Of a stretch of 52,500 nt of DNA, positions 1-8,565 are shown one piece after another. This DNA is from Leishmania martiniquensis. Taxonomy: Eukaryota > Euglenozoa > Kinetoplastea > Trypanosomatida > Trypanosomatidae. Position 1 is the stretch's first letter. Every line of letters begins with the position of its first letter. The translations under genes were made by a program, and so were the position numbers. Where the stretch lies: positions 590,001-642,500 of the forward strand of contig NC_090153.1 in assembly GCF_017916325.1 (NCBI RefSeq), in the 5' to 3' direction. Under the pieces are notes generated by a model, which worked only from the letters and a program-made list of their open reading frames with translations, was not told where the DNA came from and did no database searches.

Positions 1-464
1 TACGCGCGCGCACACATTCATCGGCGTTTGGTGCTTGGTGTGCTTGTGTGTGTGTGTGCGTCTGTGTTTTTGGGCGCTCACGCTGTGCTGCTGCGGCGAG
101 TGTTTCCGTTTCTTTCGCTTCCAATCTGCGCTGCCCCCCCTCTTCCCCCCTCCGTCTTGTTTTGTCTCTCGGCCTCCGTCTCCTCTTCCGTGGCTTTCAT
201 TAGATTTTTTCCCACCTCTTTTTCGTTTCGCTTGGCTCACCTTTCAACCCTTCTCCCTCCGTCCACCTGCAAACCTTTGCGGCGTGCTGCATCGCCCGTA
301 CATTCGCGTAATTTGTCACCTCCTCTCTTCGCTGTTCGGCCCTCGCTCTGCCGGCTCAGCTTTTTTTTTTGACCACTCTCGGTCACAAGGGGAGACCCTC
401 ACGGCGGACGGACACGGCAGCGCACTGCTGGCCTCTCCTTCATTTCCCTCTCACCACCCCCATC
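1..464. other. Intergenic/UTR stretch upstream of first gene
   Basis: No gene is recognised here. The stretch is pyrimidine-rich with GT runs near the left end, which fits the downstream UTR of an off-window gene followed by the trans-splicing region of the gene starting at 465. Open frames exist but are low-complexity Cys/Phe/Leu/Pro/Ser translations of pyrimidine tracts, so I do not count them as genes. Confidence 0.6.
360..389 (+). promoter_or_regulatory. Putative polypyrimidine tract and spliced-leader acceptor AG (gene at 465)
   Basis: A run of about eleven T is followed by a mixed tract, and the first AG after it is at 388-389. If the spliced leader joins here, the 5'UTR is about 75 nt and the first ATG of the main frame is at 465. 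Inferred from the trypanosomatid tract-then-AG rule; no transcript evidence is available. Confidence 0.45.
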
Positions 465-3400
465 ATGGTGCGCAAGGAACCCAATGACTGCGGCGGTGTC
501 CTGCTGCCGGCGTCGATGCAGACGCTGTTGGACCACTACGCAGACCGCCAGCTAACTTCGAAGGAGCGTCTTGTTCTCGCACAGGCCACACCGAGCGTAC
601 GTTGCGAAGCTTTGCGCATCTTCTTCGAGCGGAATGACGCCAGTGCCGGCGTAGAGTACGTTCTGGCCAACGGCGAAGACTCTCCCCGTTCTCATGGCGG
701 CACTAGCGCAGGGGCTTCACGCTCCGGAGGATATGCCACCACGACCACCTCCGCGTCCTTGCCTAATGCGGCCGCTTCAAGGGCTCTCAAGCTGCTGTTC
801 ACCAACACACTGACTACCCCGAGCACCGTGGCGAAGTCTCATGCCGCCGCAGCGACCGCCGGCGCCTCTGTCAGAGACAAGACACGCAAGTCCTCTAGTG
901 CCAACCGTGCCGTCGTGCCCGTCAGTCGCCGCACGGCGCGATCGCCGGCGGCAAGGGCCGGGAGTTGCTCGCGCCGCACCAGTGCGGCGCTGCGCGGCGA
1001 GTCCGTGTGCACTGTAGTAACCATCTCCTCCATGTCGAGCGTGGGCAGCGGCGGCAGCCATGAGCGCCGACCGGCGGAGACAGCAGCGAAGGGGCCAGTA
1101 TTGCGGGCGGAGAATCCGGCTGCCGTGGCGGTGCGCTCTCGTAGTGCCCACGGCAGTGCCGGCGTACCGGCCAGTGGGCTTTTTGTGCCAGCCCTGCCGC
1201 TGGATACCATTCTGAAGCGGCGTGGCAGCAACAACGGCAGCTTCGCAGGTGCTCACAAGGCTGACGTCTTGCACGGCGAACGCCCACCCTTTATGAGTCC
1301 TCCGGTAATTGCCGCCGCTGCCAACTCGCAGGCCCAAGGCGACTCTCGGTGCGCTGTACCGCCGCCAGCTTCCCGGAGCCTGCCGCTAACTGCGCCCGAC
1401 CCGAGCGCCTCAGCCTCCGCTGGTGCTCCCTGTACGGCTCTGGTCGCACCTCCTCCGCTGCCTGCCGCCGGCCACGAGGACTTTGGCAGCGATGCGGAGC
1501 AGCGGAAGGCTGTACCTGCCAAGCCCACAGTATGCTACGCGAACCCCACCGCTGCACTCGCCGCACCAGTCCCGCACCCGAAACCGAAGCAGAATGCCGC
1601 TACCAAGGGCGCCAGGGCGATGACTCTGCCGAGTGCCCACCAACGCGATCCCAACTGGACCTTCGGCCACCACCAAGGGGATGCCGAGCACGTCTGCCTG
1701 GGGCAGTCGTTCAATCAAAGCGGCCCGTCTCGATTCAGCATGTCGCAGTCGGTGGCCGGCGGTGGCGTTGCGCGTGTCTGCGGGACGGACTGGGCGGCAC
1801 TCGTCGCAGCGGCACGCGCGCCAGAGCTGCCGACTACCCCCTTGGTCGGGGTGCCCCAATCTCCGGCGGCAGTTCCAGCTTCTCCCTGCCAAAGCTGCCG
1901 CCAGGCACTGCGCGAAGCGGCTCGCACCAGTCCCACCGTCACCTCTGGCAGTCCGCGTTCACATGCCAGAAAAGCGCGCAAGCAGCCTAAGACAACCGAC
2001 GACGGTGAGCCTGACGACGTTCCCGCTGCAGACAACAACAGCCGCGGCGGGGGCACGGCTCAGCAGTCACAGGGCACGCACAGAGGACCCTGCAGGGACA
2101 ACAAGCGCAAAGCAAGGGCTCACAGCAAGTGTTCACGCCAAAAGGCGCGGCGCTCAGGCAAGTGTGTGCCCCAGCTGTTCCTGCCGCCTCCCGCTTCTCA
2201 CCTTAACGGCGCCTCGCCGATCAAGCGCGGTGTTGCCTGGGATGAAGCGACGGGGACGTACATAACACATCCGCACCAGCAACGGCGGCAGAGGGCTGCT
2301 GGCTGCATCACCGCTGCAGCTGTCTTGTCAACACCGAGGCCTGCAATGTCTCTCGGTGGTGGTGCCTCCGCGTTGGAGGTTCCCGACACGCTTCACTACT
2401 TCGCTCGCACCGCTTCCTTCAGGGTGGCCAGCGGCAACGTGGCGACGGAGCAGGCCCCAGCGCTGCTGACCCGCACGCCGACTACCAGCGCTGCGGCGCA
2501 CGCGGCAGCATCGGTTCCTCTCGGCCGTCTGTGCTCTTCTGCCTTGCATCTCAGCAGGGTTGGGGCTGCGACGCCCGCGCCAATGTCGACAGCGGCGCCG
2601 CCGTTGCCAAAGGACACCAAAAAGAAGAAGCGGGTCAAGGCGCCGGCCAGAGCGTCAACTTTGACGAAGTACAGACGGACCAGGAAAGCTGCGGCGGTGC
2701 TGGCTGCCCCTGCAAGGGTGGCGGCAGTCGCGGCAAGGCCGCGCTGGGAAAGGAACCAGCGACTGTGCAGCGGCTTCGTGCCCGTCATGTACGACGCCTG
2801 CGGGCAAAGTCGGGAGACAATTGCGCTGCAGCGCCCACCTTCGACGAATGGCATTCGGATGCTCGTGGATGCGGCCAGCGAATCACCAAGCACGCGCACT
2901 TTTGCGACGTCTGCTGGCTCAGCGGTGCATCCTGCGACATCAGCGGCCCTGGGGGCGCGTATGGCGCGATGCTACAGCACGATGCGCGGTGGTGGGGCTC
3001 AGGTAGCCCAAACGGAGGCGGTGCAGCTCAGCCAGCATGCGCCTCGCTCCCCAGCCTCTTGCACTCCGCTCAGCACGCGATTCCCTGTTCTCCAGCAGTT
3101 ACATGAGTTGCCGAGGGAGCCCGCTGCCGGCATGACCTCCGCACGTGGTACCGCTGCTGACCTCGCTTACCAAGCGCCCCGACGTGCTGCGCCTGCCTCT
3201 GCCGGCTTGTTGCCAGCAGCGCAGTGCAGTGTCTTCGAGCGACTCACCTCCAACTACTACGAAGTATATTCAAGCGCGGCGGCCCTTCAAGCGGCCCCAC
3301 CACCATCGGCGACATTGTTTTCACAGGGTGGTCACTCTGCCCGTAAGCATCAGCGGCCAGCGCGCCTTCGCCGCCGCCGTGCGCGTCTTCCTGGTGCCCC

Positions 3401-3524
3401 ACAGGTGGTGCGCCGGGGTCGCTTTGGATCGGGCAAAAAGGGCGAAGGCGAGCAGGGGCACACCGCGGTGACTTTCCCAAGAGGATCGACCCGTAAGAGT
3501 TTGCCTGGCTGCTTCGTTTTCTGA
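465..3524 (+). CDS. Large basic low-complexity protein, function unknown
   Basis: The frame is open for 1019 codons from the first ATG after the predicted spliced-leader site. I do not recognise the family. The N-terminal 65 or so residues (start MVRKEPNDCGG) look globular and helical, with the segment LPASMQTLLDHYADRQLTSK. The rest is rich in Ala, Ser, Pro, Arg and Thr and is probably disordered. Short better-ordered islands occur, such as KRGVAWDEATGTYITHP (about residue 588) and FVPVMYDACGQ (about 770). A Lys/Arg cluster with KDTKKKKRVKAPAR lies near residue 715, and a very Arg-rich segment with RLRRRRARLP lies near the C-terminus. No signal peptide, membrane segment or catalytic motif is visible. 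The basic clusters would suit nuclear, RNA- or tubulin-associated roles, but that is speculation. Third positions are GC-rich, which supports real coding. Confidence 0.8.
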   Translation: MVRKEPNDCGGVLLPASMQTLLDHYADRQLTSKERLVLAQATPSVRCEALRIFFERNDASAGVEYVLANGEDSPRSHGGTSAGASRSGGYATTTTSASLPNAAASRALKLLFTNTLTTPSTVAKSHAAAATAGASVRDKTRKSSSANRAVVPVSRRTARSPAARAGSCSRRTSAALRGESVCTVVTISSMSSVGSGGSHERRPAETAAKGPVLRAENPAAVAVRSRSAHGSAGVPASGLFVPALPLDTILKRRGSNNGSFAGAHKADVLHGERPPFMSPPVIAAAANSQAQGDSRCAVPPPASRSLPLTAPDPSASASAGAPCTALVAPPPLPAAGHEDFGSDAEQRKAVPAKPTVCYANPTAALAAPVPHPKPKQNAATKGARAMTLPSAHQRDPNWTFGHHQGDAEHVCLGQSFNQSGPSRFSMSQSVAGGGVARVCGTDWAALVAAARAPELPTTPLVGVPQSPAAVPASPCQSCRQALREAARTSPTVTSGSPRSHARKARKQPKTTDDGEPDDVPAADNNSRGGGTAQQSQGTHRGPCRDNKRKARAHSKCSRQKARRSGKCVPQLFLPPPASHLNGASPIKRGVAWDEATGTYITHPHQQRRQRAAGCITAAAVLSTPRPAMSLGGGASALEVPDTLHYFARTASFRVASGNVATEQAPALLTRTPTTSAAAHAAASVPLGRLCSSALHLSRVGAATPAPMSTAAPPLPKDTKKKKRVKAPARASTLTKYRRTRKAAAVLAAPARVAAVAARPRWERNQRLCSGFVPVMYDACGQSRETIALQRPPSTNGIRMLVDAASESPSTRTFATSAGSAVHPATSAALGARMARCYSTMRGGGAQVAQTEAVQLSQHAPRSPASCTPLSTRFPVLQQLHELPREPAAGMTSARGTAADLAYQAPRRAAPASAGLLPAAQCSVFERLTSNYYEVYSSAAALQAAPPPSATLFSQGGHSARKHQRPARLRRRRARLPGAPQVVRRGRFGSGKKGEGEQGHTAVTFPRGSTRKSLPGCFVF

Positions 3525-5501
3525 GATGCCCCACTGCACGGACAGTCGTGCCTGTGCGCTGGGGATGACGCCTCTACTGCTTTCTCTCTCGCACCGATGT
3601 CTTTGGGGCGCGTGTGCTTGTACACGGCACCACAGAACGCGAGCCCGTAAAGATATGAGGTCGCCACCGTAGCGACTGCCATGGAAAGGGACTTCACTTC
3701 GCCAACGTCGCCTGTTGCCCTTCGCTTTGTTCGATGGTATCTCCTTAGACGCACGCGTATCTATCTTTCTCTCCTCCTTTTTTTTCTTGCCTACAGCCAT
3801 ACACATGCACGTGAGTTGGTGCCCATGCTGCACCCCTTTCACTTGCTCTGTCTCGGTCTCTCTCTCTCCCCTTCTCCCTCTACCACGTGTGATCGCGCGC
3901 GTGCCCTCATTCCTCCTGAGGCTCGAACGTGTGTCTCAGCTGAGTGCTCGTGCTTGTGCTTGTGTAACGGTGTGTCTGTGTGTGTGTGTGTGTGTGGAGG
4001 TGGAGGGAGGGGTGGAGGGACGTCGACGTCGCTGCGCTTTTGTTCCACCCCTTTCACTGGCCCCTCACCTTCTCTCTCTTCTCTTCTCTCTTCTCTTCGC
4101 TTTCACCTTTTTCACCTCGAGGGTGTCGGTGAACGCCCTCCCGCCTCCTCGCTTTTCATTGTTCTTTTTGTTCGTGCCGCCTCAAGGCCAGCAGCAACGT
4201 ACCCCCATGTCTCTCTCTATCTCTCTTTTTCTTTCCTCGTTCTTTCGGTGTGTGTGCGTGTACGATCTTTGGACCAGAGCGAGAGCGCTTTTTTTTTTAT
4301 TCGGCTCATTCATAGCAAGGCTTGACCAAGTCTGCACGCTCACTCTCACTAAGCCATTTTGCGTCTGTAGTGGAGGCTCCTCCGCCTCTGTGCAGGTTTC
4401 TCGGCCTGAAGGCTCACTTGCGCAGCAATAAGCCCACGGGAGGAGTGAGGCAAGTTGCAGGCCGCTCGGAGTTCTCTGTGCGCCGTTGATGATTGCGGTG
4501 GCAGCGTGAGAGGAATTAACGGAGGATAGAGAGTGAAGACGCGAGTGCGGGTGCGCGCGGTGCTCTGCATGTGTGGCGCGTTCGACGGACCCTGAAGGCC
4601 GTCCTCTTCCTCGCTGTGGTGCGTGCAAATCGCAAGGTGAGAGGAATCGGGTAGATGGCTGCTGCGACTGCCTCAGTTGCTCCTGCACCCTCTTTCTCCC
4701 TCTCACTTGCTCTGCCTGCACCTTCAGGAGGCGAGCTTTATCTTGAGCGCTTGTGCGGGTTGTGCGTGTGTGGCGCGCACACCCCACGAGGAAGGAGACT
4801 CGCGCTCCGCAGTGGAGTTCCCCCCCTCCCTCCCTCCCTCACTTCCGAGCACATGCAGCCGCTCTTGTGCTACGATGTGTTGCAGCCTTCTCTTCATCTT
4901 TCTCTCTCTGCTCCTCTCTTTTTCCGTGTCCTTGGCGTGTAAACGATCACACACACACACATGCACACACATCCATGCTCGTCTTCTGGGGACGGCTAGT
5001 GCTACCGCACATTTTCAACACTGTAATTACCCACCTCCTAAAGTTGCGTTGGCAGCTTATTACGTAGTCCTCCTTCCCTTCCACCCCTCTCGCCACCACA
5101 CCGCAACTTCTTCTCTGCCTGCCATCACACAGCAGCACCGCCTTACCTCCACTGACATCACTGTCGCTGCTGAAGAGCTCGTTGAGGAGAACAACAGCAA
5201 CAGTAAAAAAAAGAGGCATCAGAGAAAGAGAGTGAGAGAGGGGAAGCGCTACTGCTGCGGACGGCTGCTCTCTCTCTCCCTATTGCTCGTGATATATAAG
5301 GCGTTTGTTACCATTCATTGCTCGGAACCGTAACCGCGGGGACACACCACACCACACCACACACACACACCACACCTAGAGAGAGAAATTGACGTGGGAA
5401 GGCCGTCTCAGGTAAGACCTACACTCATCGCGTCTTTGTTCCTTCATCCAGTTGCCCCCCCTCCCCTCCCCTCCCCCCTTCAAAGAAAGAAAGGTGAAAT
5501 A
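3525..5501. other. Intergenic/UTR stretch with CT- and GT-rich tracts
   Basis: This stretch should hold the 3'UTR and polyadenylation zone of the first gene and the trans-splicing zone of the PUF gene. Pyrimidine tracts are dense at 3770-4260 and 4660-4930. A GT run lies near 3970-3997, CA runs near 4950-4972, and CACAC-type microsatellites near 5342-5377. No credible coding region is seen; the open frames translate pyrimidine repeats. Confidence 0.6.
5452..5485 (+). promoter_or_regulatory. Putative polypyrimidine tract and spliced-leader acceptor AG (PUF gene)
   Basis: A nearly pure C/T tract (5452-5480) ends in CAAAG, giving a candidate acceptor AG at 5484-5485. This lies 16 nt before the ATG at 5502. 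The very short leader argues that the real start is 5502 and not an upstream non-ATG extension of the same frame. Confidence 0.5.
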
Positions 5502-8120
5502 ATGGCTGCCAACTGGACTGCCACGCCCGACGCGCCTCTTCGCGTGGAGGACATTGACTGGGGCTCCACAGATGGCGAGGACATGTTCACCTCAAGTGCC
5601 GATGACCTACTCATGGCAGACCCCCGCGCGGTGCGCCGTGCCGAGACAGCACCGATGGTGCTGACGATCATGGGCACAGACGGCTCTCTCTGCGTTGGTG
5701 GCTTCGAGGAGGAGGTGAGCCCCGACGAGGAGTACCGCTACACGGAGGAGTACCACCGATTATATTACTCCAAGAACCCACGAGACCCTCGCATGCTACC
5801 GCCGCTGACGCGCCGCCGTCACCACCTCGTGCGTGAGGCCCACGCCCCTGGTGCGCTCGTGGTGCCCAGCGGTGACAAGCAATCCGCCTCCTCCACAAAC
5901 GGTGCTGTCGGCGACCGTATTGAGCATGGAAGCGGCGACGGCGCCGCCGCTGTCACCACCGCCCACGAGGTGGCCGGCCCACTCTCGTCTCAGGCGCTCG
6001 TGAAGCTTTACGTTGACACCTTCCGCCCTGACTGGGACTACGCGCAGATCAGAACGCATGTGTGCACTTTCAGCCGGGACCAAGATGGAAGCCGCCTCGT
6101 ACAGCGTCTGCTGGAGAAGCCAGCGAACATCGTTCCCATCTTTCACGAGGTTATCGAGGAGTTTGGGGAGCTGGCGACTGATGTGTTTGGCAACTACGTG
6201 CTGCAGAAGATGTTTGACGTCGTGCCCAAGGCGGAGCATGATGTGAACGCACCTCAGGAGGTCAAAGAGGCGAGGCTGCTGGACCGTCTTACAGAGAAGG
6301 TGCGTGGCCACCTGCAGGAGTACTCTGTGCAGACGTACGGCTGCCGCGTGATGCAGAAAGCCGTGGAGAACATGCGCGCCGCTGACCGCGACGTCATCGT
6401 TCGCGAGCTGGATGGGAAGGTGGTTGAGTTTGTCTTCGACCAAAATGCGAACCACGTGGTGCAGAAGGTCGTCGAGGTGTGTCCTGCGGGCGCCCAGTTC
6501 GTCGTGGACGCCTTCATTCCGTCTCTGGGCGAGCTTGCCTGTCACGCCTACGGCTGCCGTGTACTACAGCGCACATTCGAGAAGTGCCACGACGTGGCGG
6601 GTGTGAACATTCGCCCGCTTTTGGAGGCCGTGCTAAGCCGCGTGAACGAGTTCACCGTGCACCAGTATGGAAACTACGTCGTGCAGCACGCCATGCTGAA
6701 CGCGCCAGAGGACCTGCGCCACCGCTTTGTAGTTCAGCTGACGCCGCAGCTGTATGCGCTGTCGTGCAGCAAGTTCGCCAGCAACGTCGCTGAGCGCATC
6801 GTGACGACGGCGACCGAGGAGGAGCGTGACGCGATCATAAAAGAGTTGAAGAAGCCACTGAGCGACTTCCAGGGCGGCAACTACCTCGTGAATATGATGC
6901 AGGACACCTACGCTAACTACGTTGTGCAGCGCTTCTTCGAAGCCGTCTCGGCCACGCAGCGCGAGTGCATCAGCGATCTCGTGCAGCCCTACATCGGCAC
7001 CATCAATCAGTCGGTCTACGGCCGCCACCTGCTGCGCAAGATGGTGTCGAACAACATTCTCTCAAACGCCTTTCTCCTCGGTCACGGTATCGATGTTAGC
7101 GGCCCCGAGTACGGCGGCAGCGCGAACAACAATGGTCACCGTGGCGGTGGTCACAGATCCAACGCCAACGCCAACAACAGCAACGACCACCGTCACAACG
7201 GCAGTGGCTTTACAGCATACTCCAACCGAAGCGGTAACAGCCGCGACAATCGTGCAGGCGCTGGCGTGGGCAGCAGCGGCGGCGGCAACAACAGCGGCAG
7301 CAGTGGTCGTGTAGGTCGCAGCGGGCGTGGCGGTAACAACAACAGCAACAGCAACAGCAACATTCAGCACAGCGACGGCAACAGCAACGCCATGAGAAGT
7401 AGTAGCGGCGGCAATGCCAACGGCCTGTTAGTCTTGCAGCAGCAACTGCAGCTCCAGCAGCAGCTCATGGCTGGGTACATGCCCATTCCACAGCATTACC
7501 AGTATGGAAGCCCCTACGCTATTCCTCAGATGCAGCAGCAGCCGCAGACCCCGCAACAGGCCTACATGTACCCTGCCACAGCCACGGCTCCTCATCTGTA
7601 CCAGCCGCAGCAGGCGTATGTGCCGCAGTTAGCGCCCGGCAGCTTTGGTGCATTTCCTGGGGCGGCCGCCTTTCCGGCGCCGATGCCGCACCAACAGCAG
7701 ACAGGTAACTATACTCTGCGATATGGTACCCCGATTCAGCAGTCGACGCCGCCGGCTCCGCCGCAGCCAGCCCACCGTGGGAGCGCGCAGTCTCCGCAGG
7801 TGTACGTGAACGGCGGCTACAACGGCGTTGGTCAGGCGCAGCAGCAGCAGCAGCTGTCGCAGAACAGCAGCTTTTTCCAGGCGCCCCCACAGCAGCAGGT
7901 GTTCTCCGCGAAGAGCAACCTCACTGACACAGCTGCTACGACTGGCAAGGGAGGCCGCCAGGGGAAGGGAAACGCCAGCGCCGACGGAGGCAGCGCCGGC
8001 TATGCGAGCGCCGTGAGCGGCGACAAGGCCAGTGCCCTTCTCCCGAATAGCACCACTAGCAACCAGCAGCGGCCCGACCACGGAAGCCGACATACCCAGC
8101 AGCAGCAGATGGGCTACTAG
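5502..8120 (+). CDS. Pumilio/PUF-family RNA-binding protein
   Basis: This is an 872-residue PUF protein predicted to bind 3'UTR elements and control mRNA stability or translation in the cytoplasm. Residues 160-500 hold eight Pumilio repeats. Their RNA-reading triplets are S197/R198/Q201, N231/Y232/Q235, C281/R282/Q285, N317/H318/Q321, C352/R353/Q356, N391/Y392/Q395, S427/N428/E431 and N472/Y473/Q476. By the established PUF code these read A, U, A, U, A, U, G, U for repeats 1 to 8, so the predicted site is 5'-UGUAUAUA-3'. The N-terminal 160 residues are acidic and contain a DDLLMADPRAVRRAE segment. Residues about 510-680 are Asn/Gly/Ser-rich and about 680-872 are Gln/Pro/Tyr-rich, a prion-like tail. 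The ATG at 5502 follows a strong pyrimidine tract. Leishmania species have many PUF genes; I cannot say which numbered paralogue this is. Confidence 0.95.
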   Translation: MAANWTATPDAPLRVEDIDWGSTDGEDMFTSSADDLLMADPRAVRRAETAPMVLTIMGTDGSLCVGGFEEEVSPDEEYRYTEEYHRLYYSKNPRDPRMLPPLTRRRHHLVREAHAPGALVVPSGDKQSASSTNGAVGDRIEHGSGDGAAAVTTAHEVAGPLSSQALVKLYVDTFRPDWDYAQIRTHVCTFSRDQDGSRLVQRLLEKPANIVPIFHEVIEEFGELATDVFGNYVLQKMFDVVPKAEHDVNAPQEVKEARLLDRLTEKVRGHLQEYSVQTYGCRVMQKAVENMRAADRDVIVRELDGKVVEFVFDQNANHVVQKVVEVCPAGAQFVVDAFIPSLGELACHAYGCRVLQRTFEKCHDVAGVNIRPLLEAVLSRVNEFTVHQYGNYVVQHAMLNAPEDLRHRFVVQLTPQLYALSCSKFASNVAERIVTTATEEERDAIIKELKKPLSDFQGGNYLVNMMQDTYANYVVQRFFEAVSATQRECISDLVQPYIGTINQSVYGRHLLRKMVSNNILSNAFLLGHGIDVSGPEYGGSANNNGHRGGGHRSNANANNSNDHRHNGSGFTAYSNRSGNSRDNRAGAGVGSSGGGNNSGSSGRVGRSGRGGNNNSNSNSNIQHSDGNSNAMRSSSGGNANGLLVLQQQLQLQQQLMAGYMPIPQHYQYGSPYAIPQMQQQPQTPQQAYMYPATATAPHLYQPQQAYVPQLAPGSFGAFPGAAAFPAPMPHQQQTGNYTLRYGTPIQQSTPPAPPQPAHRGSAQSPQVYVNGGYNGVGQAQQQQQLSQNSSFFQAPPQQQVFSAKSNLTDTAATTGKGGRQGKGNASADGGSAGYASAVSGDKASALLPNSTTSNQQRPDHGSRHTQQQQMGY

Positions 8121-8534
8121 AAGGACTGATAGCAGTCCATCTTCCCTCTGAGCTTCGGATTTCTGTTTTTTGTTTGTTTTGTGGCGCCTTTGAGAGTGCC
8201 TCGATAAGGACACGTCCCGCGCGAAGCACGCACTGAGTGGTGGACAAGCAGACACGCATGCACAGGTCAACGTAAGCGTGTGCATGATGAAGCCGGCATC
8301 GGGTTACGGGCATCTGCCCCTTGGCGTCCGCACTTTCTCCTCCCTTTTATGCATGCATGCACATCCGCGAGCTGACTAAGATGCCTGCACCCTCGCCGAG
8401 TGCAGGCGCTGAGGGCGAGAAGCCGGTGTTCTTCACCGTTTCCGCAGCGACAGGGATGTTGGTGGTGGTAAGGAACGGCGCAGGAGTGCGTATTACGAGC
8501 GTGCAAGGATTGCCGCCATCATGCTCATCTCGCC

Positions 8535-8565
8535 CGCCCACGCGCGCTCTCGTTTAGCGTGGGCG
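8535..8565 (+). other. GC-rich inverted repeat / possible RNA hairpin downstream of PUF gene
   Basis: CGCCCACGC (8535-8543) is perfectly complementary to GCGTGGGCG (8557-8565), with a 13-nt loop. If transcribed it would form a stable nine-base-pair hairpin in the presumed PUF 3'UTR, about 415 nt after the stop. No T-run follows, so it is not a bacterial-style terminator. Its role is unknown. Confidence 0.5.

Noticed and set aside
1410..1892. Long minus-strand and alternative-frame readings inside the first gene
   Set aside because: They are shadow frames of the GC-rich coding strand, and their protein composition is not credible.
5409..5451. CAG-GTAAGA followed by a pyrimidine tract and CCAG, resembling a small cis-intron
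   Set aside because: It would be about 40 nt, lies upstream of the PUF start codon, and cis-introns are extremely rare in trypanosomatids. The tract is better explained as a trans-splicing signal.
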